This document shows positions 50,620 through 58,367 of a DNA stretch of 64,000 nucleotides, in pieces. Positions within the stretch are counted from its first letter, which is position 1. Each line of letters opens with the position of its first letter. The notes under the pieces were generated by a model. The model was not told the DNA's origin. It made no database searches and saw only the letters and a program-made list of their open reading frames with translations. This stretch comes from Alphaproteobacteria bacterium (lineage in GTDB: Bacteria > Pseudomonadota > Alphaproteobacteria > Rhodospirillales > Rhodospirillaceae): assembly GCA_030835385.1 (NCBI GenBank), contig JAURPI010000018.1, positions 59,169 through 123,168 on the forward strand, given 5' to 3'. Both the position numbers and the translations under genes were made by a program.

Positions 50620-51819
50620 ATGATTGATCGTCGCACCCTATTTGGAGCCGCTGCTGCTGTAACAAGCGCTGTCGCCTCCCTGTTTGCTAGTCGCCAAGCC
50701 TCCGCCGCCGTCAGAACGAAGTCTCTCTCCAACGATATTGAAGTGCGTGGTACTTATTCAGAGGGCCGCCTGGAGCGATTGCCGGAGATGGATATGGAAA
50801 GCCGGTTGGAATTTACCCAAGGCTTTCGGAATTGGTCCTTACGTAACTTTGGCCGCAAGAGTTCCCGCCGGATCAACGAACTGGTGAAAGAGGCCGGTTT
50901 TGACCCAAAGGTCTCCCCGCCTATAGATGATGTTCTGGATGTGGTTGGGGATGACCTCACAGTGTGGACCAGCGTGCGCTGTAAAACCACTGCGCAGCAG
51001 ATCATGTGGAACAACTTAGTGGATGGCTTTTACGCCAATAAAGATGGTTATCTCGCCGAGCTGGAGGCTGCCGATAATTCCGGGCCGGGCACGCTAGAAC
51101 TCAATGCCAGCTTAAGTATTCCCGACTACACCAAGCACGAAATTCATATTCAGCCCGGTGGATACATCGGCGATCCGCTTGGTGGGTACGTCTACCATTA
51201 CGGCGTGAACGTTTTTACTTTGGATCTCTCCTCTGAAGACGTTTTCCATCGCGACTTAGCCGCCATCGTACCGGTACCGGAAGACGGCAAGATGGAGCGC
51301 TTCCTGGATATCGGTACGGGTGTCGCCCAACTGCCGATGGCGGTGAAGGAACGGTTCCCCGACGCCGACATCTGGGGCATTGACGTGGGCGCACCGATGC
51401 TGCGGTATGGTCACATGCGGGCTGCGGAACAGGGGCTCGATATCAACCTGGCGCAACGCCTGGCAGAAAACTCCGGCTTCGAGGACAACAGTTTTGATGT
51501 CGTGACGGCTTACATTTTGTTTCATGAAGTGCCAACGGAAGACGCAAAGAAAATCCTTTCTGAGGTGCGTCGCATATTGCGCCCTGGGGGCGTTTTCTTC
51601 CCGGTCGACTTTAAGACCTACACTCAGGTTCGACCTTCCGCGAGCGGGCGCTTCAATCAGTGGTGGGATCACGTCTACAACAATGAAGTCTGGACCGAGG
51701 AATACCGCGATTCAGATTTCATTCAGTTGATGACGGATGCAGGATTGGTCGTGACTGAAGATGCGCCGACATTGCAGAAAAGATTCTGGAACAGCGTCAT
51801 GGCAACAAAGCCCGCGTAG
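50620..51819 (+). CDS. SAM-dependent methyltransferase with Tat-like leader, 'IHxQPGGY' family (copy C)
   Basis: 399 residues from ATG 50620 (AGGGAG 8 bases before); longer frames run through the small partner gene and are rejected. Unlike its paralogues it opens with a twin-arginine, hydrophobic, AxA-ending leader ('DRRTLFGAAAAVTSAVASLF' then 'ASRQASAA'). The family signature 'EIHIQPGGYIGD' is near residue 175, SAM motif I 'FLDIGTGVAQ' near 227 with 'DIWGIDVG', then 'ILRPGGVFFPVDF' and 'NNEVW' near 354. If exported it would be a SAM enzyme in a compartment not known to contain SAM. The leader could also be non-functional. Confidence 0.83.
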   Translation: MIDRRTLFGAAAAVTSAVASLFASRQASAAVRTKSLSNDIEVRGTYSEGRLERLPEMDMESRLEFTQGFRNWSLRNFGRKSSRRINELVKEAGFDPKVSPPIDDVLDVVGDDLTVWTSVRCKTTAQQIMWNNLVDGFYANKDGYLAELEAADNSGPGTLELNASLSIPDYTKHEIHIQPGGYIGDPLGGYVYHYGVNVFTLDLSSEDVFHRDLAAIVPVPEDGKMERFLDIGTGVAQLPMAVKERFPDADIWGIDVGAPMLRYGHMRAAEQGLDINLAQRLAENSGFEDNSFDVVTAYILFHEVPTEDAKKILSEVRRILRPGGVFFPVDFKTYTQVRPSASGRFNQWWDHVYNNEVWTEEYRDSDFIQLMTDAGLVVTEDAPTLQKRFWNSVMATKPA

Positions 51820-51852
51820 GACAAAGTCCTCCAAAAATTAGGACTTAGTCCT
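51818..51852. terminator. Paired palindromes at convergent gene ends
   Basis: AGGAC-AAA-GTCCT (51818-51830) and AGGAC-TTA-GTCCT (51840-51852) stand 9 bases apart. Each can fold alone, or the two can pair with each other in a 13-base stem with one mismatch. The structure overlaps the stop codons of the methyltransferase (plus) and the MBL hydrolase (minus). It is probably a shared bidirectional terminator or RNA-end protector. Confidence 0.55.
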
Positions 51853-52732
51853 TTATCCAAAACCCATCATGGCCACTCTCCACGCGCACAGCTGTAGGCG
51901 TGGGGAAGTGGGCGGGGATCAACCAGCTGCCATTGTCGGCGATGGTCTCAAGAACCGTTTGGCGCATTGCACTGGCTAGATCGGCATTCCAGCAGAATTG
52001 GGATGACCACTCGGGGTGTTCAACCTGTACAGGGTGGTGAATGACGTCGCCTATCACGTACGCGGTCTGCGTTTTTCCCTGGGTGTTCGCTTCGAGCTTG
52101 ACCATGACGTGACCGGGCGAATGGCCGAAGGCGGGGAGGAGAGAAACGCCCGGTTCGATCTCGTGGTGTGAGTCGACGATCTCCGCTAGGCCGGCGTCTA
52201 GCACGGGCTGCACGCTATCCTGCCAGGACTTGTGATTGGCATCGGGGTCTTGCTCCCAAAACGCCATTTCTTCACGGCCAAAAAGATAGGTTGCGTTCGG
52301 AAAGGTCGGGACCCATTGGCCGTCGATCAGTCGCGTGTTCCAACCGACATGATCTGCATGAAGATGAGTGCATAGCACGTGGGTTATGTCGTCCGTGGTG
52401 AAGCCAACCCCAGAGAGATCATTCAAAAAAGGTCCGGAGCGCATGTGCCATTCGGAGACCATGGGCCGATGTTTGTCATTGCCTAAACAGGCATCGACAA
52501 GAATGACGGATTTTTCCGTGCGCACCACAATGCCGTGGAAGGCCATGATCAGTTTGTGTTCAGCCTGGTCAAAGAACCGGGGATCGCTATAGGTGCGCGT
52601 CGTTTTGATCGCGTCCGGCGTCGCCGACGGAATTAAATGTTCCGGATCGCGGAACGGTCCTTCAAATTCGATAATGCGATAGACCTCAAACGTACTATCG
52701 GGAAAGACGGGTAGCGCGAAAGCTCCGGACAC
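51845..52732 (-). CDS. MBL-fold metallohydrolase
   Basis: A 295-residue metallo-beta-lactamase-fold hydrolase. The zinc motif H-x-H-x-D-H is 'CTHLHADHVGWN' (about residues 120-131). Further ligands are the His in 'GHSPGHVMVKLE', the Asp in 'YVIGDVIHHPVQV' and the His in 'LIPAHFPTP'. The long loop and length resemble the AHL-lactonase and methyl-parathion-hydrolase-like groups, so a lactone or ester is a plausible substrate. It follows a cysteine-dioxygenase-like cupin gene by 6 bases on the same strand. No signal peptide is visible. Confidence 0.87.
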   Translation of the reverse strand: MSGAFALPVFPDSTFEVYRIIEFEGPFRDPEHLIPSATPDAIKTTRTYSDPRFFDQAEHKLIMAFHGIVVRTEKSVILVDACLGNDKHRPMVSEWHMRSGPFLNDLSGVGFTTDDITHVLCTHLHADHVGWNTRLIDGQWVPTFPNATYLFGREEMAFWEQDPDANHKSWQDSVQPVLDAGLAEIVDSHHEIEPGVSLLPAFGHSPGHVMVKLEANTQGKTQTAYVIGDVIHHPVQVEHPEWSSQFCWNADLASAMRQTVLETIADNGSWLIPAHFPTPTAVRVESGHDGFWIKD

Positions 52733-52738
52733 GGCTAG

Positions 52739-53365
52739 TTATCCGAATGCAAACGGAATCTGATCAGGCCCATAGTACTGTTCGACGGAATTATCTTTTT
52801 GGTAAAAAATATTCTGCACGTAGGTGCCGCAGCGTTGACTGCGCACAATCACCGCTACTGTCGGGCCATCGCCATTGTACTCGGCGTGTATTTCCCAGGG
52901 CTTGATAAAGTCGATATAGCCAGGGCCGACCTCAACCGTTTCTGTTTCTTCGACGACAGCGGTCTCAGGTAAGTCGCCGGGCTTGCCGCCATCGGTGCGT
53001 TCGAAGCGCAGGACTTTCTCTCCGCCGTCAACCACGCCGTACAATGTCCATGACACGCCATGATCATGGACTGTTGTTTTAGCGCTGGCCTTTTTTATTA
53101 AGCCGTTGATGACAAAGCCGTAGTCCGGATCTTCATAAAACAAAAGGTTGGCGTGTTTGCCCTCAAGACCAAGCTTGGCGGGGCTGGTCGGCCAGGTCTT
53201 GGCGTGTTCAGCCACTTTGGGGTCGCGCAGCATTTCTTTGAGGGGGTCGCACGCCTGAGGCCATACCTCATCCGCGCTCAGTCCCTGTTCAAACAAGTCG
53301 CGCACCGTTGCGACAAATTTTTCAACGGCGGGCAACATCGGTCGTCTGCTGGCATCATCTGGCAT
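52739..53365 (-). CDS. Cysteine dioxygenase-like cupin protein
   Basis: A 208-residue cupin related to type I cysteine dioxygenase. The iron ligands are visible as 'TTVHDHGVSWTLYGVVDG' (H-x-H, about residues 98-100) and the third His in 'KPWEIHAEYN' (about 162). The short C-terminal part 'SQRCGTYVQNIFY' differs from true CDO, so the thiol substrate cannot be assumed. It is the first gene of a two-gene unit with the MBL hydrolase. A second, different CDO-like cupin is encoded at 62711. Confidence 0.75.
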   Translation of the reverse strand: MPDDASRRPMLPAVEKFVATVRDLFEQGLSADEVWPQACDPLKEMLRDPKVAEHAKTWPTSPAKLGLEGKHANLLFYEDPDYGFVINGLIKKASAKTTVHDHGVSWTLYGVVDGGEKVLRFERTDGGKPGDLPETAVVEETETVEVGPGYIDFIKPWEIHAEYNGDGPTVAVIVRSQRCGTYVQNIFYQKDNSVEQYYGPDQIPFAFG

Positions 53366-53585
53366 TTTGAGAATCCGGTAGGCTTAAGATTGATGAGCAA
53401 AAGCCTATAGAAATCAGGTCGCCTGCCCAATCCCCAAGTTCATCATAACCATACTGTGATTACCGCTATTCGCCTCTAGAAAAAGGCGGTTAAGCCTCCC
53501 CTGTGGAAGCGGGAAAGTACTGTTTTTTATATATGAGGGGTTGTGCTTAACTGGGCCCATCAAGAATACACATTGGGTAAAGACT

Positions 53586-54062
53586 ATGATTAAAAGATAT
53601 CTGTCAGCCGCCGCCGTATGTGCAGCACTTGCCGTGCCGTTACAGGCACAATAATACAGTGGCCTTTATATCTTCGGTGACAGTTTATCTAACTCCGGTA
53701 ACTTGTTTGCTTTGACTGGCGTCATTTATTTCTTGCCACGATTTTCTGGAAGGCGGCGCCGTGTCGCCGCATATGGATTACTCGGTGTCATTCTCGTTCT
53801 CACCGGCGCTGTTCTTGAATTCGAATATGCGACTTGGTTTGAATTTGTGCAGGGAAGTACGATTAGTCCCATGCTATGGCGTCTCACTCTATTGCTGGGG
53901 CTTGGCGTTTTGCTCCTGACAGCAATTCGTGTCGTCAGAACATGGCGCGGGCAGGGGTGCGGCGTCGGCTGGCGTGGTGTCGCGCAAAAAGGGCACGGCG
54001 TCTTGATCGCAGCGTCCTGTTTGACGGTCGTCTGTTTGTCAGCTTATTGGGCTGCCGTTTGA
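53586..54062 (+). pseudogene. GDSL-esterase gene remnant fused to a membrane-protein remnant
   Basis: One continuous frame with a single internal stop. It begins 'MIKRYLSAAAVCAALAVPLQ' (a Sec signal ending AQ), then TAA, then 'YSGLYIFGDSLSNSGNLFAL', the unmistakable block I of GDSL/SGNH esterases. The stop lies in CAATAATAC; deleting one repeated triplet restores the frame as Q-Y. After 'LFALTGV' the sequence changes to a membrane protein with three hydrophobic segments ('GLLGVILVLTGAVLEF', 'LTLLLGLGVLLLTAIRVV', 'VLIAASCLTVVCLSAYW') and ends at TGA 54060. This looks like a deletion joining two genes, plus a stop. The 220 bases before it (53366-53585) hold no gene I can see. Confidence 0.7.
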
Positions 54063-54066
54063 ACAG

Positions 54067-54585
54067 TTACTCCGGCTCGCCTTTCCACGTCTCGGGGCGA
54101 TGGCCGGTGTTTGCGGCTTCGTCGGGATCCCACTCGATGAGGTTGATCTTCTCTCCGTCCGGACCGCGTAGCGCCATCTCCCTCTGTTTAACGTATCCTC
54201 GCACGCGAATAGGTTTTGGCTCGCAGACAATCGTGTGAGCGTGGCTTTCCGCCCGACAAATCACTTCATCTAAGTCACTGCAATAAAACACCATGCAAAT
54301 CTCACCCATGTTGCAGCCTTCGCTGGGTCGTTCAATCTTCGGCGGTGTGGGGTTCGTCACCTCAAAAAGTCCGACCATGCCGTAGGCGGTGAAATCCGGC
54401 TGCTTCATAACGCATACCCGGGTTGTTACGCCGTCGGGCATACCAATAAATTCATGCATGTTTCCGCCTTTGGCAGTGCCCTCCGCATAGACCTCACTGA
54501 GGCCGAGGACCTCGCTGTAAAACACTTTCGATTTCTCAAGATCTGAGACTTGCAGGGCAGCACGGACCATTTGACTGAGTTTCAT
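54067..54585 (-). CDS. Glyoxalase/VOC-family protein
   Basis: A 172-residue vicinal-oxygen-chelate protein with two beta-alpha-beta-beta-beta modules: 'MVRAALQVSDLEKSKVFYSE' opens the first, and 'GEICMVFYCSDLDEVICRAE' the second. The C-terminal 'REMALRGPDGEKINLIEW' carries the usual Glu metal ligand. The family includes glyoxalase I, extradiol dioxygenases and lactoylglutathione-lyase-like proteins. It stands alone, with the esterase remnant on one side and the divergent TonB receptor on the other. Substrate unknown. Confidence 0.85.
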   Translation of the reverse strand: MKLSQMVRAALQVSDLEKSKVFYSEVLGLSEVYAEGTAKGGNMHEFIGMPDGVTTRVCVMKQPDFTAYGMVGLFEVTNPTPPKIERPSEGCNMGEICMVFYCSDLDEVICRAESHAHTIVCEPKPIRVRGYVKQREMALRGPDGEKINLIEWDPDEAANTGHRPETWKGEPE

Positions 54586-54765
54586 GGGTACCTCAAAGGC
54601 TGGGATATGGTATTTCTGTCGTGAATTATAGGATTTCTAGGCTATTGCGTGAACCTGTAAGACGACAAAACAATCGCAAACCATTGCGATCATGATACGT
54701 TGAGAAGTCCAGCCGGGTTGCGGGCATTTTCGTTTGTGACGCCATTATGTGGTGTCGGGAAGGGT

Positions 54766-56907
54766 ATGTTGCGTTTATTGAAAAGCGGTCCCGCAGCACT
54801 GTTGGTGCTGGCTGGTTTGTCGAATGCTTGCCTTTCGTCGGATGCTTGGGCGCAGGATACGGCTCTTGAGCCAGAGGTTCGTGCCCGCGATGGCGAGGAC
54901 ACCGCATCGGTTGTGGTTTACGACTCCGAATACTTCGCGCCCTACAATCCTATTACCGCAGAAGACATGCTCAACCGCATACCCGGCACGGAAGGTCTGG
55001 TTGGTGGCTTCGGGCAATCGCAAGAAGAACGCCGAGGATTGCGCGCCAACACTGATCAGATTCTGATCGACGGCAAACGCCTCACCGGTAAGGAGAATCA
55101 AAGTTCTACCTATCTGGAACGTCTGCCCGCCAGAGCGATCGAGCGTATCGAATTGATAACCGGTAATGTACGTGAGTTGGATACGGATGTTGGCGTGCGC
55201 GTCATCAACGTGGTTCTAAAAGAAGGTGTGGGTGCCGGCAGCGGATTTGGCCAGGTGGGGTCTTTTGTGTTCTCCACCGGACAAGTAAGGCCAATGGGGA
55301 GTCTTGCCTACAACGGGTCAAAAGGGAATTTATCGTATACGGCGTCGGCCCAGCTGCGCCCGGCGTTGTCACCGGCGGATGTGGTCGATGTTATTAGAGA
55401 CTCTGATGGCAATCGATTGAGCGTCATTGAAGAAGAGCGGCGCCAAAAACAAGCCCAGTACGAGGCGAGAGGGTCCCTGACCTACAACTGGGAGGGCGGG
55501 CAGACGCTTCAGGTTAACGGGCTCATCACCCACTTTCCCCGTGACAACACGGATACAACGGAAACGTTTCTTGATCCGGGGGATGGCTCTCTCAATGAAG
55601 CGGGGACCATCGTCGACCGAATTAACGGTGATGACACCACGTGGGAAATTAGCGGCGACTATAGTCAGGTCCTAAGCAAATCGATAAATTTTACGGGACT
55701 GTTTATCTATTCCCAAGCCACAGTTGACCGAGACAATGAGAACTTCTCCCTTGTGGTTGAGGACCTGCTTCCTCTTGGCGGCGACACACGGGTACAGAAA
55801 TCAACAGAGAAAATTTTACGCGGCACCATCAATTGGAATATTGCCAAGAAACATGATCTCGAGATCGGTGTTGAAGGCGCGGTCAACACGCTCGACAAAG
55901 ACCTCGGGTTTTTCTCTGTCATTAATAACTTCGTCGTCGATGTTCCTGTTCTCAACAGTGATCAGGAAATCACTGAAGACCGCGTTGAAGGATTTACCAC
56001 CCACAGCTGGAAACCCACCAACGGTTTGGAAATAGAAACAGGCCTCGCTGCCGAATATTCGTCACTCACCCAAATCGGCAGTGATGTGGGCACGGAACGG
56101 TCTTTCACCTTCGTCAAGCCGAGCCTCGATATCTGGTACAACGCTGATGAGTCCACGCAAGTTTGGTTCTCGGCTCGTCGCGATGTAGGGCAACTCGATT
56201 TCGATGACTTTGTTGCAACCATCAACCGCGAAGATAACGAAGTTCTAGCCGGTAATCCTGAACTTGCACCTGAGAAATCATGGGACTTTGAAGTCGGTGC
56301 CGAACGTCGGCTGAGCAATGGGGCCGGGGTCGTCAACGGGCGCGTGTTTTACCGCCGGGTCAACGACGTTAAAGATTTAATTCCTCTCGGCCTAACAGAC
56401 TCACAGCCTGGAAACCTGGGCAGCGGTCATCACTATGGCGCGGAAGTGGAGGCGAGTATTCGTTTCGGCCGCTTCACCGAATTTGACGCTGTGCTCAGTG
56501 GGTCTGCGTTGGTTCAAGATTCTCAAGTCGAGGACCCGTTTACAGGTCTCAATCGGCGCTTCGGTAACCAATCTGAACACGTCCTCAAGATGGAAGGCCG
56601 ACACGATGTGAAATCCATCGGTCTTTCCTACGGTTTCGACTTCACCAAAAATGGTCCGACGATTGAAAGTGATTACAACGAATTCGACGACAAGAGCACC
56701 ACAACGGACTTCCGCATCTTTCTAGAACAGACCATCACGCAAGGTACGATTCTTCGGGTGTTCTGGGCGAATTTGCTGGAGGTGAAGAACAAGCGCGACC
56801 GCACCATCTTCACACCCAATCAGGCCAGCGGACTGGTCGACCGGCGGGAGTTTCGTGTCGACGAGCGCGGCTGGATCGCCGGCTTTAGGTTGCGTACGAG
56901 TTTCTAG
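54766..56907 (+). CDS. TonB-dependent receptor, short-plug type
   Basis: 713 residues from ATG 54766, where GGAAGGG stands close upstream and the frame opens with the signal 'SGPAALLVLAGLSNACLSSD'. A TTG start 66 bases earlier is possible but adds no signal. The plug has 'ITAEDMLNRIPGTEGL', 'QILIDGKRLTGKENQSS' and 'AIERIELITGNVRELDTDVG', typical of plug-plus-OMP_b-brl_3 receptors. The barrel ends 'RLRTSF'. No TonB box of the VTA type is seen, unlike the other receptors here. It is monocistronic; its end overlaps the convergent GIY-YIG gene by 23 bases. Confidence 0.88.
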   Translation: MLRLLKSGPAALLVLAGLSNACLSSDAWAQDTALEPEVRARDGEDTASVVVYDSEYFAPYNPITAEDMLNRIPGTEGLVGGFGQSQEERRGLRANTDQILIDGKRLTGKENQSSTYLERLPARAIERIELITGNVRELDTDVGVRVINVVLKEGVGAGSGFGQVGSFVFSTGQVRPMGSLAYNGSKGNLSYTASAQLRPALSPADVVDVIRDSDGNRLSVIEEERRQKQAQYEARGSLTYNWEGGQTLQVNGLITHFPRDNTDTTETFLDPGDGSLNEAGTIVDRINGDDTTWEISGDYSQVLSKSINFTGLFIYSQATVDRDNENFSLVVEDLLPLGGDTRVQKSTEKILRGTINWNIAKKHDLEIGVEGAVNTLDKDLGFFSVINNFVVDVPVLNSDQEITEDRVEGFTTHSWKPTNGLEIETGLAAEYSSLTQIGSDVGTERSFTFVKPSLDIWYNADESTQVWFSARRDVGQLDFDDFVATINREDNEVLAGNPELAPEKSWDFEVGAERRLSNGAGVVNGRVFYRRVNDVKDLIPLGLTDSQPGNLGSGHHYGAEVEASIRFGRFTEFDAVLSGSALVQDSQVEDPFTGLNRRFGNQSEHVLKMEGRHDVKSIGLSYGFDFTKNGPTIESDYNEFDDKSTTTDFRIFLEQTITQGTILRVFWANLLEVKNKRDRTIFTPNQASGLVDRREFRVDERGWIAGFRLRTSF

Positions 56908-57169
56908 CGCTGCTGGCAGGGAGAAAGTGCTGCGACAAGCTTTTGCGGAATTTTCGGTCGCGTTTCAGGTACCATTCACGGCTCATGGCTTCAGACCGGG
57001 TACTATGTCTTTCCGCGTACAACAGTGACCACCTTCTCCCGCGTGTGGAGCGCGCACCGGTCCCAGCATTGTGCTGGGACAAGCGGCGCTCAAGATCGTT
57101 GGTCCATCCAACGTACGTGCAGTATCCGCCAGTACCCGCGCTGCCGAGGATGTAAACAAAGGCTGCCAT
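56885..57169 (-). CDS. GIY-YIG nuclease-superfamily protein (UPF0213-like)
   Basis: 94 residues from ATG 57169 (a TTG extension to 57202 is less likely). The GIY-YIG core is 'FVYILGSAGTGGYCTYVGWT' with the following 'NDLERRLSQHNAG' containing the conserved Arg and His, and 'SEAMSREWYLKR' the conserved Glu helix. Small stand-alone members such as YhbQ are common in proteobacteria; they may act on branched or damaged DNA. The C-terminal codons overlap the end of the convergent TonB receptor gene. Confidence 0.87.
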   Translation of the reverse strand: MAAFVYILGSAGTGGYCTYVGWTNDLERRLSQHNAGTGARSTRGRRWSLLYAERHSTRSEAMSREWYLKRDRKFRKSLSQHFLPASSARNSYAT

Positions 57170-57276
57170 GTCTGTCGTTCGGTTTGGCTTCCAATTTGCC
57201 AACAGGGTCCTGTTCTTACTCTAACGTATAAACCTGCTAACAGGCCAAATACGCATCTAGAGACTGGCTAAAATGA

Positions 57277-57648
57277 TCATTGCCTGTGGGTGGTAAATCG
57301 ATAGCCGTGGGCGCTGGCGAGCAGGCTTGCACCAGCAACTGTCAGTAGGGTCTCGACGTCGTGCAGGACTTCGATAAACACAGCGCCTAGGAGTAAAGCA
57401 AGTCCGGCTGTAATGCAGCCAATTAATAAAATGTTTTGTTCAGTTTTTAGGCTGGTCCAAACAACCAAGCCGCTCACAGGCAGGGCAAGAAGCACCAGAA
57501 GCTTATGTATCCACTCGGCTTCAGCTAAAGTTCCTGCAATCGGCAGTACCGCGGTGAACACAGGTAAGGCCAGACAGTGAATCAGACACAGACCGGACAG
57601 TCCGATGGCAGAGGCATCAAGCGTTGAGGTAGAAGCGTTAGTGTTCAT
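57277..57648 (-). CDS. MerC-domain membrane protein of the zinc operon
   Basis: A 123-residue protein with four hydrophobic helices. The first contains the MerC-type cysteine pair 'LSGLCLIHCLALPVF'. MerC proteins carry Hg(II), but homologues without other mer genes are often found in zinc regulons. Here it is the last gene after zur, a ZnuD-like receptor and a DUF1826 gene, so transport or sensing of zinc at the inner membrane is the better guess (inference from context). No mercury-resistance genes are nearby. Confidence 0.8.
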   Translation of the reverse strand: MNTNASTSTLDASAIGLSGLCLIHCLALPVFTAVLPIAGTLAEAEWIHKLLVLLALPVSGLVVWTSLKTEQNILLIGCITAGLALLLGAVFIEVLHDVETLLTVAGASLLASAHGYRFTTHRQ

Positions 57649-57669
57649 GGCGTTTTCTCGGTACGCGAT

Positions 57670-58359
57670 TCAAAAGGATTCATCACGCACCCATTCAGGA
57701 TGAATGTTTACGTGGTCCCCTTGATCATCGTCATGATCAAGCGCATCTAAGACCAAATTGAGCCGTGTTATTCCCAACCCCTTTATTGGTGGAGAGCGGT
57801 GACGAAAACATTCTGAATCGGTAGCAGGCCAGCGCATACCGCGCAAAACAATGGGGCAACCGTTCGGCACATCAAAAATTTGATCTGGTTCTTTCCCGCC
57901 GGTTAGCATGCCGTACTGCGTTCCGGGGCCGCGGTAGGTGCAGATAAGTCGCGCCTTTACAACATCCGTATGAAATTTCTTGCAGGCATTACCAGTGATA
58001 ATGTCGAACCGAATTTGGAGTCGGCGAGCTGACATAATCCCGGCAAAACATTCTGCCAGACCGGTAATGTCTTCGACGAACCAATCCCGTTCAGAACAGT
58101 CAGGTAGACCTGCCTCATCACAAGCTTGCCGCGCGACGATGGCAACGTCCTGCGTCATCAACTTCACACGTGCCCATGGCAAAGTATCTGAATCTATTTG
58201 GTCAAACCACGTCTGGATAGAGTAGGGGATAGACCTTTTCCAGATAGCTGCTGGAACGGTGCTTTGTCTCAACGCATACAGCCCGTTGACCCGGCTAACA
58301 TTTGTCGCCGGATCGTCCTCAGACTGAGGCTCAAACGTAACCGGCGTGATGTAGCTCAT
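57670..58359 (-). CDS. DUF1826-family protein of the zinc operon
   Basis: A 229-residue soluble protein matching DUF1826. The recognisable core is 'CKKFHTDVVKARLICTYRGP' followed by 'GTQYG', and later 'PNGCPIVLRGMRW', then a His-rich end ('FRHRSPPIKG', 'DHDDDQGDHVNIHPEW'). The H-x-D pair suggests a metal-binding cupin-like or 2-oxoglutarate-oxygenase-like site. The family is of unknown function but tends to occur beside Zur-regulated genes. It lies 8 bases after the ZnuD-like receptor and 21 before merC. A role under zinc shortage is likely (inference). Confidence 0.75.
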   Translation of the reverse strand: MSYITPVTFEPQSEDDPATNVSRVNGLYALRQSTVPAAIWKRSIPYSIQTWFDQIDSDTLPWARVKLMTQDVAIVARQACDEAGLPDCSERDWFVEDITGLAECFAGIMSARRLQIRFDIITGNACKKFHTDVVKARLICTYRGPGTQYGMLTGGKEPDQIFDVPNGCPIVLRGMRWPATDSECFRHRSPPIKGLGITRLNLVLDALDHDDDQGDHVNIHPEWVRDESF

Positions 58360-58367
58360 CTTGTCTC

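Noticed and set aside
53586..53654. A 22-residue secreted peptide gene
   Set aside because: The same frame continues past the stop with a clear GDSL motif, so a broken esterase gene explains it better.
57277..57648. Mercury-resistance locus
   Set aside because: Only a MerC-like protein is found, with no merR, merT, merP or merA; it sits in a zinc operon.
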